DNA of 64,000 nucleotides from Sporosarcina sp. E16_8 (GTDB taxonomy: Bacteria > Bacillota > Bacilli > Bacillales_A > Planococcaceae): assembly GCF_017347095.1 (NCBI RefSeq), contig NZ_JADPRZ010000006.1, positions 117,268 through 181,267 on the forward strand, in the 5' to 3' direction. The notes beneath the pieces were generated by a model that made no database searches, was not told where the DNA came from, and was given only the letters and a program-made list of their open reading frames with translations. Position 1 is the first letter of the stretch; each line of letters opens with the position of its first letter. This document shows, piece after piece, positions 27,086 to 37,054 of this stretch. Both the position numbers and the translations under genes were made by a program.

Positions 27086-28606
27086 CTATTGCGTCGCAAG
27101 TTCCATGATCGTTTCTTGTGTCGCTTCCTTCCTGGCCAATTCTCCTTTGATGGCGCCATTCGCCATAACATAGATGCGGTCACTCATTCCTAGTACCTCA
27201 CCAAGCTCTGAGGAAATCATAATAATACTCATACCTTCGTCAATCAACTGATTCATAATCGTATAAATTTCAAATTTCGCCCCAACATCAATTCCTCTGG
27301 TTGGTTCATCTAAAATCAAAATCTTAGGTCCAGTAAACAACCATTTTCCGAGCGATACTTTTTGCTGATTTCCGCCACTTAATTTGCCAACTATTTGCTC
27401 TAGTGAACTCGCTTTAATATACAACGAGTCTTTGTACACTTTACCAACCTTCACTTCTTCATTTAAATTGAGAATCCCCTTCTTCGAAATCCCTTTCAGA
27501 TGTGCGGCCGAGACATTGCTCTTAATATCCTGTAATAAAAATAAGCCGTCTCCTTTTCGATCCTCCGTCACATACGCAATACCGGCCTTAATCGCATCAC
27601 TTGTATGCTTCAGCACTTTTGGTTCCCCTTGAATTTCCAGATTCCCTTGCAGTTTATAGTTTTTCGGATTCCCAAAAATGCTAAGGGCAAGTTCTGTACG
27701 ACCGGACCCCATCAGACCGGCGATCCCAATAATTTCGCCTTTTTTAACGTGAAGATCGATGTTTTTCACAACATTTCTTCCTAGTTGCGTGTCATATGCC
27801 GACCAATTAGTCAATTTAAGGACCGTATCTCCGATTTTTTTATCTGGATGTTTCGGATAAATGTCCTCAATTTCACGTCCCACCATGTTTTTGATGATGA
27901 CATTTTCCGCTACTTCCCCTTCACTTGCATCTAGCGTACAAATCGTCTTTCCGTCCCGTAAGACCGTTACTTTATCAGCTATCTCGATAACTTCTTTCAG
28001 TTTATGTGAGATCATAATGCAGCTAATTCCTTGGCTTTTTAGTTCCTTTAGAAGTTTTAATAGATTTTCACTGTCATCTTCATTTAACGCTGCTGTCGGC
28101 TCGTCTAAAATTAGCAAATTGACATCTTTACTTAATGCTTTGGCAATTTCAACGAGCTGTTGTTTTCCTACACTTAATTCCCTGATCAGTGTTTCCGGTG
28201 TCACTTTCAACTTTACTTTTTTCAGTATTTGCGTAGCTTGAACAATTGTTTGATTCCAATCAACGAAAGGACCCTTCTTCACTTCGTTGCCCGCAAATAT
28301 ATTTTCATAGACGGCTAAATCCGGAAAAAGTGCCAACTCTTGATAAATGATGCCAATACCAGCCTTCACACTATCGCTAATCTCTTTGAACTGTTGAACT
28401 TGATCTTCAAAAACGATATCTCCATCGTATGTGCCATATGGATAGACTCCACTCAATACCTTCATCAGCGTCGATTTTCCTGCACCATTCTCACCGACCA
28501 AACAATGAATCTCTCCTTTTCTCACCTTGAAATTCACGTTCGATAGGGCCTTGACTCCCGGAAACTCTTTAGATATGTCATTCATTTCTAAAATATAGTC
28601 ACTCAT
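27086..28606 (-). CDS. mmsA: Multiple-monosaccharide ABC transporter ATPase (MmsA/GguA)
   Basis: A 506-residue tandem ATPase. The first cassette has Walker A GENGAGKST (about 38-46), signature LSVGKQQLVEIAKAL and Walker B LLILDEPTA; the second has GLMGSGRTELALSIFG, signature LSGGNQQKVSLGKWL and LILDEPTRGIDVG. The Walker A of the second cassette is of the degenerate type usual in sugar ABC ATPases. Genes chvE, mmsA and mmsB form one transport operon. Confidence 0.95.
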   Translation of the reverse strand: MSDYILEMNDISKEFPGVKALSNVNFKVRKGEIHCLVGENGAGKSTLMKVLSGVYPYGTYDGDIVFEDQVQQFKEISDSVKAGIGIIYQELALFPDLAVYENIFAGNEVKKGPFVDWNQTIVQATQILKKVKLKVTPETLIRELSVGKQQLVEIAKALSKDVNLLILDEPTAALNEDDSENLLKLLKELKSQGISCIMISHKLKEVIEIADKVTVLRDGKTICTLDASEGEVAENVIIKNMVGREIEDIYPKHPDKKIGDTVLKLTNWSAYDTQLGRNVVKNIDLHVKKGEIIGIAGLMGSGRTELALSIFGNPKNYKLQGNLEIQGEPKVLKHTSDAIKAGIAYVTEDRKGDGLFLLQDIKSNVSAAHLKGISKKGILNLNEEVKVGKVYKDSLYIKASSLEQIVGKLSGGNQQKVSLGKWLFTGPKILILDEPTRGIDVGAKFEIYTIMNQLIDEGMSIIMISSELGEVLGMSDRIYVMANGAIKGELARKEATQETIMELATQ

Positions 28607-28644
28607 TCCATTGCCTCCCTAACCCAAACAAAATAGAAATGGAG

Positions 28645-28674
28645 AAGTAGTGATAGATTACGCTATCACTACTT
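28645..28674 (-). terminator. Intercistronic hairpin between chvE and mmsA
   Basis: AAGTAGTGATAG and CTATCACTACTT form a perfect 12-bp stem around ATTACG in the 90-bp gap. The T-run is weak, as in intercistronic hairpins that raise binding-protein mRNA relative to ATPase mRNA. Confidence 0.6.
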
Positions 28675-28696
28675 TTCCTTTTCCAATGTGACACTT

Positions 28697-29803
28697 TTAC
28701 TTTAAGCCTGTGAATTCACTTGCCTCGTAGTATTCCGAATCAATTAGCTCGGATTTAACGTTGTCTTTATTCACCACGATGACGTTCGTTTGTTTCGCTT
28801 TAACCTCAATTGATCCATTATCATAAGAACCTGTTGTTTCTGGTGTATTGCCATCTAAGATTTCAACTGCCATTCCCATCGCATCTTTTACTAATGCACG
28901 AACGTCTTTAAACACCGTCATCGATTGTTTTTCGTCGATGATGTATTGGATAGATGCTTTCTCTGCATCTTGTCCTGTCACAAAGTAGTTTGAAATTGCA
29001 CTGTCAGAGGCAAATACGTCTGCAATTGACCGAGCTGTTCCATCATTCGGAGCTAGAACTGCAACATCACCCTTTAGGTCGTCGCCCGCAGCTGTTAAAT
29101 GTGTTTGCGCTTTGTTTTTCGCTTCGTTAGCATCCCAGTTCGTTGTAATTTGACCAATAATTTTTCCTAATTGGTCGCGCGAAAGATCCGATGAATCTTT
29201 TAATGCCTCTGCCTCACTTGAGTTGGCAACTTTAAAGGTACCATCTGCAATTTTCGGTTGAAGCACTTTCCAAGCTCCTTCGAAGAATAAGAATGCGTTG
29301 TTATCTGAAGCTGCCCCTGCATATAGGTAAAGCGGAACGTCAGACCCCTGTGCATTGTCTACTAAATACTGTGCTTGTGCAGCACCTACTGCTAAACTAT
29401 CGAATGTTACATAATAATCCACTGCATCTGTATCTGTAATTAAACGGTCATATGCAATAACAGTTACGCCCTCTTTTTTAGCCGCTTCGACCGCAGATGC
29501 AGCAGCTGCACCATCATGAGGAGTAATAATTAATACCTTGATGCCTTTATTTAATAATGCCTCTACGTTTTCTTTCTCTTTCGCTGAAGACCCTTGACTA
29601 AATAGAATTTCCGTCGAATAATCTGAATCTGCTAATGCATCTTTAAAACGTTGCTCATCCTGTACCCATCGAGGTTCATCCTTCGTCGGCAACACTATTC
29701 CTACATCAACCGAACTACCTCCATCATTGTTACATCCAGCAGCTACGAGTACGAACACCAACAAAATCCCTAAAAATGTTAACCCCTTGAATTTCTTAAT
29801 CAT
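28697..29803 (-). CDS. chvE: Multiple-monosaccharide-binding lipoprotein (ChvE/XylF family)
   Basis: A 368-residue extracellular lipoprotein with lipobox AAGC (Cys24). The mature protein shows the ChvE pattern: VDVGIVLPTKDEPRWVQDEQRF, KGIKVLIITPHDGAAAASAVEAA, VIAYDRLITDTDAVDYYVTFD, GAASDNNAFLFFEGAWKVLQP, VAVLAPNDGTARSI and FVTGQDAEKASIQYI. ChvE proteins bind xylose, glucose, arabinose or galactose; the exact ligand cannot be read from sequence. It is the first gene of the transport operon. Its promoter region has a perfect CcpA cre site but only weak -35/-10 elements, as expected for activation by the linked YesN-type regulator. Confidence 0.92.
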   Translation of the reverse strand: MIKKFKGLTFLGILLVFVLVAAGCNNDGGSSVDVGIVLPTKDEPRWVQDEQRFKDALADSDYSTEILFSQGSSAKEKENVEALLNKGIKVLIITPHDGAAAASAVEAAKKEGVTVIAYDRLITDTDAVDYYVTFDSLAVGAAQAQYLVDNAQGSDVPLYLYAGAASDNNAFLFFEGAWKVLQPKIADGTFKVANSSEAEALKDSSDLSRDQLGKIIGQITTNWDANEAKNKAQTHLTAAGDDLKGDVAVLAPNDGTARSIADVFASDSAISNYFVTGQDAEKASIQYIIDEKQSMTVFKDVRALVKDAMGMAVEILDGNTPETTGSYDNGSIEVKAKQTNVIVVNKDNVKSELIDSEYYEASEFTGLK

Positions 29804-29870
29804 TTTTTTACCCCTCTCTTTTTGAATAAAAACGATTTACTACTTAATCATAAACTCTGAAAATTCAATA

Positions 29871-29884
29871 TGAAAGCGCTAACA
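29871..29884. promoter_or_regulatory. CcpA cre site upstream of chvE
   Basis: TGAAAGCGCTAACA fits the cre consensus TGWAANCGNTNWCA at every position. It lies about 70 bp before the chvE start and overlaps the probable -35 region, so glucose repression of the sugar transporter is expected. The remainder of 29804-30159 holds the bidirectional hairpin near 30065 and nothing else recognisable. Confidence 0.75.
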
Positions 29885-30043
29885 ATAGCAATTTATTAAC
29901 ATTTACTATACTTTTTCAGCTTTCCGAGAAGAGTGGTGATTTTCGGCAAGGAAAAGGAATCGATTCGGTTGCGCAGATTGTTGTTAGCTTGCGACAAGTA
30001 CTAGTTTTTCGGTAGAAGTGGAAGAGCCATAAAAAATAGCCAA

Positions 30044-30087
30044 ACAAAAATCTCCCACCAATTCGCAAATTGATGAGAGATTTTTGT
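30044..30087 (-). terminator. Terminator after yfmM
   Basis: ACAAAAATCTC and GAGATTTTTGT arms with CAATT/AATTG inside; runs of A and T on both sides allow function in both directions. It stands about 75 bp beyond the yfmM stop. Confidence 0.75.
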
Positions 30088-30159
30088 TCGTTGCATTTTC
30101 TTTTTCGAATTAAATTAAGGTATCTGTATCAGAAACAAAGGCACCTTGATTCAAGTCAA

Positions 30160-31716
30160 TCAAAACATCTTAGTCGTCCAATTTTCGCCATTCCAAACAT
30201 CTGTTACAAACCCTTCATAAAAATCAGGTTCATGCGAAATTAGCAGCACACTGCCTTTGTATTCCTTTAAGGCACGTTTCAATTCCTCTTTCGAGTCTCT
30301 ATCAAGGTGATTTGTCGGTTCATCAAGGACGAGCAAATTCGTTTCACTGTTGATTAATTTACAAAGACGTACTTTCGCCTTTTCTCCACCACTTAGCACT
30401 TTCACCTTACTCTCAATATGTTTGGTCGTTAATCCACATCGTGCAAGGGCCGCACGTACTTCGTATTGTGTAAATTGCGGGAAAGCTTCCCATACTTCTT
30501 CAAGACAAGTATTGTTGTTTTCCGACTTGGCTTCCTGTTCGAAGTACCCGATTTCCAGATGGTCACCACGAGTAACAGAACCGGCAAGTGCAGGAATTTC
30601 TCCGAGAAGACTTTTTAAAAGAGTCGTCTTTCCAATACCATTTGCACCTGACAAAGCGATTTTCTGCCCGCGTTCCATCGTTAGATCCAAGGCCTCTGAC
30701 AACGGTTCTTCATAGCCAATCACGAGTTCCTTTGTTTCGAACAGATATTTCCCAGGCGTCCGTGCCTGTTTAAATGAGAATTGCGGCTTCGGTTTTTCGG
30801 CATCTAATTCGATGACATCCATCTTGTCTAGTTTCTTCTGTCTGGACATGGCCATTTTACTCGTTGCCGCATTCGCTTTGTTGCGTGCTACGAAGTCTTT
30901 AAGGTTTGAAATTTCCTTCTGTTGCTTCTTGTAGGCGGCCTCCACCTGTTGTTTCTTCATCTCATGCACGCGCAAAAACTCATCATAATCTCCAGTATAT
31001 CGACCGATCTGCTGATTTTCCATATGGTAGATAAGCTGAATAACGCTATTCATGAACGGGAGATCATGGGATATCAAAATGAACGCATTCGCATAGTTCT
31101 GCAAATAATTACGTAGCCAGTCAATATGCTCAATATCCAAATAGTTAGTCGGCTCATCAAGGAGGAGAATGTCGGGTTTTTCCAGTAATAACTTACCAAG
31201 CAACACCTTTGTCCGCTGACCACCGCTCAGATCATGAACGTCCCGATCCAGACCAAATTCAGTCAATCCCAGTCCATTCGCTACTTCATCAACTTTGGAA
31301 TCGACGATATAAAAATCATTGTTCGTCAGTTCTTCCTGCATCTGACCCGTCTCCTCAAGAAGGACCTCCAGTTCATCTGCATCGACCTCAGCCATCTTGG
31401 CAAAGAGCGCGTTCATTTCCGTCTCCTGGTCATAAAGATATTGGAAGGCGGTCCGCAGCACATCGCGAATACTCATGCCTTGTTTCAACGCAACATGCTG
31501 ATCCAAATACCCGACCCGCACCCTCTTCGCCCAACTTACCGTCCCCGCGTCTGGCTCTAGCTTGCGGGTAATGATGTTCATGAACGTTGACTTTCCTTCG
31601 CCATTGGCACCGATTAACCCGATATGCTCACCTTGCAATAAACGAAAAGAGACGTCTTCGAAAATCGCGCGATCCCCGAAGCCATGGCTTAAATTTGCTA
31701 CAGTCAATAAACTCAT
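30160..31716 (-). CDS. yfmM: ABC-F family ATPase, YfmM-like
   Basis: A 518-residue soluble protein with two ABC cassettes and no membrane segments. Cassette 1 has GANGEGKST (about 35-43), LSGGQRTKVLLGKLLLEKPDILLLDEPTNYLD; cassette 2 has GANGIGKTT, LSGGEKAKVRLCKLINSETNLLVLDEPTNHLD; the charged linker between them (KKQQVEAAYKKQQKEISNLKDFVARNKA) is the P-site tRNA-interaction motif. Length and sequence match B. subtilis YfmM as I recall it. ABC-F proteins bind the ribosomal E site and relieve stalling; some protect from antibiotics, but this lineage is housekeeping-like. Confidence 0.92.
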   Translation of the reverse strand: MSLLTVANLSHGFGDRAIFEDVSFRLLQGEHIGLIGANGEGKSTFMNIITRKLEPDAGTVSWAKRVRVGYLDQHVALKQGMSIRDVLRTAFQYLYDQETEMNALFAKMAEVDADELEVLLEETGQMQEELTNNDFYIVDSKVDEVANGLGLTEFGLDRDVHDLSGGQRTKVLLGKLLLEKPDILLLDEPTNYLDIEHIDWLRNYLQNYANAFILISHDLPFMNSVIQLIYHMENQQIGRYTGDYDEFLRVHEMKKQQVEAAYKKQQKEISNLKDFVARNKANAATSKMAMSRQKKLDKMDVIELDAEKPKPQFSFKQARTPGKYLFETKELVIGYEEPLSEALDLTMERGQKIALSGANGIGKTTLLKSLLGEIPALAGSVTRGDHLEIGYFEQEAKSENNNTCLEEVWEAFPQFTQYEVRAALARCGLTTKHIESKVKVLSGGEKAKVRLCKLINSETNLLVLDEPTNHLDRDSKEELKRALKEYKGSVLLISHEPDFYEGFVTDVWNGENWTTKMF

Positions 31717-32025
31717 ATGTATACACCTGTTCCTTCACTAATAATAATTTCTTCTAATAACGCTGTCCGCAGCCGGTACCAGCATTGAAGTTTCTACTAT
31801 ATTATATAGGGATTTCATTGATGAGGAAAGGCACGATTTTACACTCCCCTTATTCTACATCTTTCATGAAGACAGGAATTCGTCTTTTTCCAAAGTCTGA
31901 TATAACAAAAAAAAGGTTAAACTACTTTTATGTGCTATTATTAAGTTAAATTCAATTGCCTTTTTCTTCGTTAGAAATGATAAAGCTGTTGTGTAATTGC
32001 GGGAATTTTACAGGAGGTTTTTTAG
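31717..32025. other. Intergenic region between yfmM and the DUF1456 gene
   Basis: This divergent 309-bp gap should hold the promoters of both genes. TATAATATAG on the minus strand near 31800 is a possible -10 for yfmM. No hairpin, repeat or small gene was recognised. Confidence 0.4.
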
Positions 32026-32532
32026 ATGAATAATAATGATATATTAATTAGATTAAGATATGCTCTAGATATAAAAGACACGATTATGGTAGAGATATTT
32101 AAATTTGGCGGCGTTGAAGTAACGAAAGAAGAAGTGTCAATGTTGCTCATAAAATCAGATGATAATTACCATAATGAAGCTGAAAATGAAGGGGCTCTAA
32201 AATGTAGTAATAGTATGTTAGATTCATTTTTAAATGGCTTTATTATTTTTAAAAGAGGGCAACAAGATCCAAAACCGGGACAAGCCGAAAAACCTGCACT
32301 GTCTATAAAGAATTTTGAAAGTGTTAATAATATCCTTCTAAAAAAAGTGAAAATAGCACTGGAATTGACAAGTGACGATATGCTTGAAATATTAGAAGAA
32401 GCGGGAATCACTATAACAAAAGGTGAATTAGGCGCTGTATTAAGAAAAGAAGGACACAAGAATTATAAAGAGTGCCTCGATAGATACGCTAGAAATTTCT
32501 TAAAAGGATTAGCCATAAGATATAGGGTATAA
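32026..32532 (+). CDS. DUF1456 family protein (YehS-like)
   Basis: A 168-residue soluble protein made of two similar halves, each opening with a helix pair: NDILIRLRYALDIKDTIMVEIFKFGGVEVTKEEV and VNNILLKKVKIALELTSDDMLEILEEAGITITKGEL. That duplication and the spacing are the mark of DUF1456 (E. coli YehS). Function is unknown. A strong AGGAGG is eight bases before the ATG. It is a monocistronic plus-strand gene followed by a 21-bp-stem hairpin. Confidence 0.85.
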   Translation: MNNNDILIRLRYALDIKDTIMVEIFKFGGVEVTKEEVSMLLIKSDDNYHNEAENEGALKCSNSMLDSFLNGFIIFKRGQQDPKPGQAEKPALSIKNFESVNNILLKKVKIALELTSDDMLEILEEAGITITKGELGAVLRKEGHKNYKECLDRYARNFLKGLAIRYRV

Positions 32533-32550
32533 GCGACCGTCCGCATAGAA

Positions 32551-32598
32551 AACTGCACCCCCGATTATTAGTTGTGGCTAATAATTGGGGGTGCAGTT
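32551..32598 (+). terminator. Long hairpin after the DUF1456 gene
   Basis: AACTGCACCCCC-G-ATTATTAG pairs with CTAATAAT-T-GGGGGTGCAGTT around TTGTGG, a 20-bp stem with one mismatch. It has no T-run after it (CATAAACC), so it may be a factor-dependent or processed end. Confidence 0.6.
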
Positions 32599-32738
32599 CA
32601 TAAACCGGATTTTGTTTAAGTTGGATTGGATTGCACTTCAACTGGACCAACTATTAATGAACTTACAAACCCTTTTCTAACAGCACTGGCTACACAGCTT
32701 ATTGATGTTTTACTTACGAATAGAATAGAATTGACATT

Positions 32739-32776
32739 AAAAATAACACCACTCAGATTTGCATGGTGTTATTTTT
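32739..32776. terminator. Bidirectional terminator before the photolyase 3' end
   Basis: AAAAATAACACCA and TGGTGTTATTTTT form a perfect 13-bp stem with A/T runs on both sides. It can end the photolyase transcript on the minus strand and any read-through from the plus strand. Confidence 0.8.
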
Positions 32777-32810
32777 TATATTTGGATAGCTACAAGAAAA
32801 CGGTCCATTT

Positions 32811-34253
32811 TCATGATTTATTCTTGACTTGTGCATATGCTTCTAACGCACGGATTCTGGCAAGAGAATGATCAATGATAGGGTACGGATACGTCTTTCC
32901 AAGTACGATGCCGGATTCATGTAGTAAATTTATGGGTGCTTTCCAGGGTTCATGAATATACTTTGATGGGATTTCAGCAAGTTCAGGAACCCATTTCCGG
33001 ATGTATAGGCCGTCCGGATCAAACTTTTGACTTTGTAGAATCGGATTGAATATCCGGAAGTACGGCGCAGCATCGATTCCTGAGCCAGCCACCCATTGCC
33101 AGCCAATAGCATTGCTAGCCGCATCAAAATCAACAAGTGTTTCTTTAAACCAATAGGATCCGTCGACCCAAGAAATGAGTAAGTGTTTGACTAAGAATGA
33201 AGCGACAACCATGCGTACCCGATTGTGGATGGTACCTGTTTCCCATAATTCCCGCATGCCTGCATCGACAAGAGGATAACCCGTCAAGCCTTTTTGCCAT
33301 TTTGCATATTCTTTATCCGATCCCTGCCACGGAAATGCTTTAAACTTTTCACGCAAAGGTGCATGTAGCATTGTAGGGAAATGAATAAGCTGGTGATAAG
33401 CGAACTCACGCCATATTAGTTGCCTCAAAAAGGCATTGATGGATGAATGCATATATTCTTCCGATTCCACTTCATTCATTCCCTTAGCTGAATGCCAAAT
33501 TGCCCTAACACTAATATCTCCCCAGGCTAAATGGGGAGACAATAATGAAACTGAATTGGCTGAGGGGATATCACGTCCCTCAACGTATCGGCTGAGACCT
33601 TCGTCGGTAAATTGTTCCCAACTCGTAATGGCACCCTTTTCACCCGGCTCCCAGTGAGTATGGAACTTTTCTTCCCAGCGATTCGCTGACAACAAACCAA
33701 GTTCTTCCACCCGCAGAGATGGAAGAACTTGGTCGCACCGAACAATATCAACTGGTATCGGAAGTGGACGATTGACAGACTCACGCATCGTTCTTTTCCA
33801 AAACGCCGTAAATACCTTATAAGGTTCATTCTTTTGATTCAGTAAATCACTAGGTGTAAAGAGTAGATTTGAGGAAAATGAACGAACTTCCATGCCATTA
33901 AAAAGTAGGTTTTTAGTAATCGTACTATCCCTTCTTATTATGGAAGGCTCATATCTTTCACCAAAAAAGACTGCGTCTGCTTTTGTTTGTTTACAAAGTA
34001 AAGAAAGCTCTTTTAAACTGTTGCCCCGTCTGAAAACGAGGGATAAGCCCATCGATTCAAGCTTTTTTTTCAAGGCTATTAATGAATGATGAAGCCACCA
34101 TTTTCCCGCTGCGCTCGTTGTGTTTTCGCCCTCTTCTTCTTCTTCTGACCAGATAAAAACTGGAATAATAATTCCTTGCTGGGCTGCTTCCCACAGCACT
34201 GGGTTGTCATGCACTCGTAAATCTTTTCTGAACCATACGATTATTTTTTTCAA
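32811..34253 (-). CDS. phr: Deoxyribodipyrimidine photolyase
   Basis: A 480-residue light-driven repair enzyme for cyclobutane pyrimidine dimers. The N-terminal antenna domain starts KKIIVWFRKDLRVHDNPVLW; the C-terminal FAD domain has the flavin-binding TGYPLVDAGMRELWETGTIHNRVRMVVASFLVKHLLI and DFDAASNAIGWQWVAGSGIDAAPYFRIFNP blocks with the conserved tryptophans for electron transfer. All motifs of class I photolyases are present. It is separate from its neighbours; the DUF1295 gene is 43 bp upstream on the same strand. Confidence 0.95.
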   Translation of the reverse strand: MKKIIVWFRKDLRVHDNPVLWEAAQQGIIIPVFIWSEEEEEGENTTSAAGKWWLHHSLIALKKKLESMGLSLVFRRGNSLKELSLLCKQTKADAVFFGERYEPSIIRRDSTITKNLLFNGMEVRSFSSNLLFTPSDLLNQKNEPYKVFTAFWKRTMRESVNRPLPIPVDIVRCDQVLPSLRVEELGLLSANRWEEKFHTHWEPGEKGAITSWEQFTDEGLSRYVEGRDIPSANSVSLLSPHLAWGDISVRAIWHSAKGMNEVESEEYMHSSINAFLRQLIWREFAYHQLIHFPTMLHAPLREKFKAFPWQGSDKEYAKWQKGLTGYPLVDAGMRELWETGTIHNRVRMVVASFLVKHLLISWVDGSYWFKETLVDFDAASNAIGWQWVAGSGIDAAPYFRIFNPILQSQKFDPDGLYIRKWVPELAEIPSKYIHEPWKAPINLLHESGIVLGKTYPYPIIDHSLARIRALEAYAQVKNKS

Positions 34254-34296
34254 TTACATCTCATCCTTCATATCAGCTACTAGTAGTATGCCCCAT

Positions 34297-35079
34297 TTAC
34301 TTAATATTCTTTGGAGGTAAGGGTACAAATTTACTTGTTCGCATTGCATAGTCAGCGAATTCAGGATGATTCTTATATTTCTTTTCGAGTAAAGGTACTC
34401 CTGATACAAATAACAGAAGCAACGTAATGATGATTGGACTTATTATTCCTATCCATCCATTAGGTGAAGATAAAGCGATTAGAAATATCCCCCACCACAT
34501 GGTTGCTTCTCCAAAATAATTGGGATGACGTGTATACTTCCATAAACCAGACTTCATTAGTTTCCCTTTATTTCCTGGTTTTTTAATGAAGCTTTTCAGC
34601 TGATTATCTCCTACGACTTCAAAAAAATAGCCGATTATCCAAATTGTTAATCCAATATAATCTAGTATTCCTAGACCTTTAGTAGACGATACATTTGTCA
34701 GTAAAATAGGTTGCGCAATGATAAAGAGCAATACTAACTGGAGTACGTACACATTTAGGAATATTTTTATGTAGACATAATTAGTGCCCCATCTTTTCCT
34801 CATATTTACATAGCGATAATCCTCAGGTTTATTCCAATTTCGTTTGAATAAGTAAAAAGCTAAACGCACTCCCCAAAGAATAGTTAAAATCGTTATAAGA
34901 GTTGCGCGATCGGTTTGGAACCCTCCAGCAAAATAACTGTAAATCGCCGCTATGACAAATCCCAGTCCCCATGCAATATCGACTAAACCATTGTTTTTCT
35001 TTTTTTGTGCAATCAGGAAAAAAAAGAAGAAAAAGAGTAACAACGTAAAAAATGTACCCACATAAACAACTGACATCAT
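34297..35079 (-). CDS. DUF1295 membrane protein (steroid 5-alpha-reductase-like)
   Basis: A 260-residue protein with six or seven hydrophobic segments. The C-terminal signature [25 protein letters not shown] is that of the DUF1295/isoprenylcysteine methyltransferase-like fold, which binds a nucleotide cofactor and acts on lipids. The substrate is unknown. Two adjacent ATGs follow AGGAGG at five and eight bases. It lies 11 bp after the DAK2-DegV gene, so the two are probably cotranscribed and may share a lipid-related role. Confidence 0.85.
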   Translation of the reverse strand: MMSVVYVGTFFTLLLFFFFFFLIAQKKKNNGLVDIAWGLGFVIAAIYSYFAGGFQTDRATLITILTILWGVRLAFYLFKRNWNKPEDYRYVNMRKRWGTNYVYIKIFLNVYVLQLVLLFIIAQPILLTNVSSTKGLGILDYIGLTIWIIGYFFEVVGDNQLKSFIKKPGNKGKLMKSGLWKYTRHPNYFGEATMWWGIFLIALSSPNGWIGIISPIIITLLLLFVSGVPLLEKKYKNHPEFADYAMRTSKFVPLPPKNIK

Positions 35080-35090
35080 AAGGACCTCCT

Positions 35091-36878
35091 TTAATCTGTA
35101 GTCAATGCAATTGCTACGCAGCCTACACCTGCATTCATAGCCACAATTGAAGATATTTCAGTGATGTACTCAGGTTTTCTTCCCATAATAGGCGTGAAAA
35201 TCCGTTCATACTCATTCGCCCGACCAATCGCATTTGCATGAACGATAGAATAACTGACAATTTTTTTCGTACGGGCAATTTCCTGTACCAAAGCCTGCAT
35301 TTTCTTTGTATTGGCTTTCACACTTAGTGCTTTACCAATAATGATGCCATCGCCTTTATTATTGATGGATACAACAGGTTTTAAATTCATAATTTTAGCA
35401 GTAAGCCCTGTATACTTTTTAACCCGTCCTGAACGAACCATGTACTTCAACGTATCAACACTCACAAATATTTTTGTTTTCTCAATTGTATCGTAAATCA
35501 ACTTTATTACTTTCGTAAATTCTATGTCTTTCTCAATCGCTTCAGCAGCCTTTAAAACAACAAGACCTTGTCCACCGGAGTTCAATTTCGAGTCGATTAC
35601 CACAATTTTTTCACCAGTGCTATCAATTTTTTTTGCTGCGTTGAAAACCGTATCATATGTTCCACTCATTTTTTTTGATACGGTTATCACAATGATTGAT
35701 TCATAGTAAGGTACTATAGATTTCAAATAACTTTCTACTGCTTTCACAGTAGGTTGTGAAGATGTCGGATAATTTTTGGCATCATCCATTGTTTCATATA
35801 AATAAGTAGGACTTATGGTTATTTTGTCTAAATAACTACTATCACCTACGAGAAGATTCAAAGGGATCATATGAATTTGGTGCTTGTCCATTAGGTTTTT
35901 TGGCAAGTCTGCAATGGAATCTGTTACAATCGCAATTTTATGTTTCCTGCTATGAACAGATTCAAATTGTCTAACCATATCATCTGCTTTTTGTTGAATA
36001 ATCACTCCAACACCTCTTAGTCTATCAAACAGTATCTCAGGATGATTCGTATGGATATGAACCTTGACCTTGTTCGGACTGCCTGCGACAATCAGTGATT
36101 CTCCCAAATCTACTAGATTATTTCTCAACATTTCCAAATCTATCTGCTCGCCTTTTATAAGCGCCTCTGTACAATACCTATTTCTTAGATCTGTATTCTC
36201 GTTCGAATGGAGTCCACTATCCTCATACTCGACATCCGCAGATATGTAGTCTGTATCCTCAATCTCCACTTCCAATAAGTAATGGGTTATACCTTCAATA
36301 AAATAGACAAATCCTTTTGCACCAGCGTCTACCACGGAAGCATCTCTTAATACTCTAAGCTTCTCTGGCGTGGATTTTAATGATTGCGTGGCGGCTTCAA
36401 GCGAGATGGTAAATAGTTGTGTAAAGTCGGTAACACGATCTTTTAGTAAATTAAGCGAGTTACTCCAATCTTTCATAACCGAAATAATTGTTCCTTCTAC
36501 CGGATTGGAGATTGACTTGTATGCATAGATTACCGCACATTCTACTGCTTCAGAAAAACTAGTTAATGTTATCTCCTTTTCATCGTCCAATCCTAGGTGA
36601 AGTCCATTCATAAACTGCGCGAATATAATTCCAGAATTTCCTCTCGCACCCGTTAATGCCGCATCTGCAATAGAGCCCATTGTTTGTTTCGCGGAGCCTT
36701 TCATTTTTGTTTCTTCAATAATAGTTTGCATCGTAAACGCTAAATTTGTTCCTGTATCACTGTCTGCTACCGGAAACACATTTATCCTATTAAGCTCATT
36801 CTTTTGTTTAATAATCATATTTGCGCCTGAGACAAATGCATAATATAGCTTCTCACTGTCCAAGTATTTACTGTTCAA
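35091..36878 (-). CDS. DAK2-DegV fusion protein (FakA/FakB-like)
   Basis: A 595-residue protein. Residues 1-210 are a DhaL/DAK2 ATP-binding domain with the nucleotide loop [14 protein letters not shown] (33-46) and [13 protein letters not shown]; a linker follows; residues about 315-590 are a DegV fatty-acid-binding fold beginning [16 protein letters not shown] with the [10 protein letters not shown] and [14 protein letters not shown] blocks. In Firmicutes fatty acid kinase is split into FakA (DAK2) and FakB (DegV), so this single polypeptide may combine the kinase with its acyl carrier. Start is a TTG after a weak GTGAGGG. Function as a lipid kinase is inference. Confidence 0.85.
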   Translation of the reverse strand: MNSKYLDSEKLYYAFVSGANMIIKQKNELNRINVFPVADSDTGTNLAFTMQTIIEETKMKGSAKQTMGSIADAALTGARGNSGIIFAQFMNGLHLGLDDEKEITLTSFSEAVECAVIYAYKSISNPVEGTIISVMKDWSNSLNLLKDRVTDFTQLFTISLEAATQSLKSTPEKLRVLRDASVVDAGAKGFVYFIEGITHYLLEVEIEDTDYISADVEYEDSGLHSNENTDLRNRYCTEALIKGEQIDLEMLRNNLVDLGESLIVAGSPNKVKVHIHTNHPEILFDRLRGVGVIIQQKADDMVRQFESVHSRKHKIAIVTDSIADLPKNLMDKHQIHMIPLNLLVGDSSYLDKITISPTYLYETMDDAKNYPTSSQPTVKAVESYLKSIVPYYESIIVITVSKKMSGTYDTVFNAAKKIDSTGEKIVVIDSKLNSGGQGLVVLKAAEAIEKDIEFTKVIKLIYDTIEKTKIFVSVDTLKYMVRSGRVKKYTGLTAKIMNLKPVVSINNKGDGIIIGKALSVKANTKKMQALVQEIARTKKIVSYSIVHANAIGRANEYERIFTPIMGRKPEYITEISSIVAMNAGVGCVAIALTTD

Positions 36879-36937
36879 TTACCCTCACCACATTTTCAAA
36901 ATTATTTAACTATATAATTTGAAATATAGAATCCCAC

Positions 36938-37054
36938 TGAATTCACTTTGGCACTAAGGGATGCCCCCCACCCTAAGCCGAGTATCTTCACCACTAGTCT
37001 TAGGGCTTCGGCTCCCCCTTGCAAGGCGCCTTCGCTCAGTTTATATAAGCATTC
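36938..37054. repeat. Dispersed intergenic repeat, copy B
   Basis: About 117 bp that aligns with copy A and, at the right end, with copies C and D. It fills most of the 250-bp gap between the DAK2-DegV gene and the ABC exporter, where no gene is seen. Confidence 0.65.

Noticed and set aside
31209..31571. Plus-strand open frames of over 100 codons opposite yfmM
   Set aside because: They are shadows of the well-supported ABC-F gene on the other strand.
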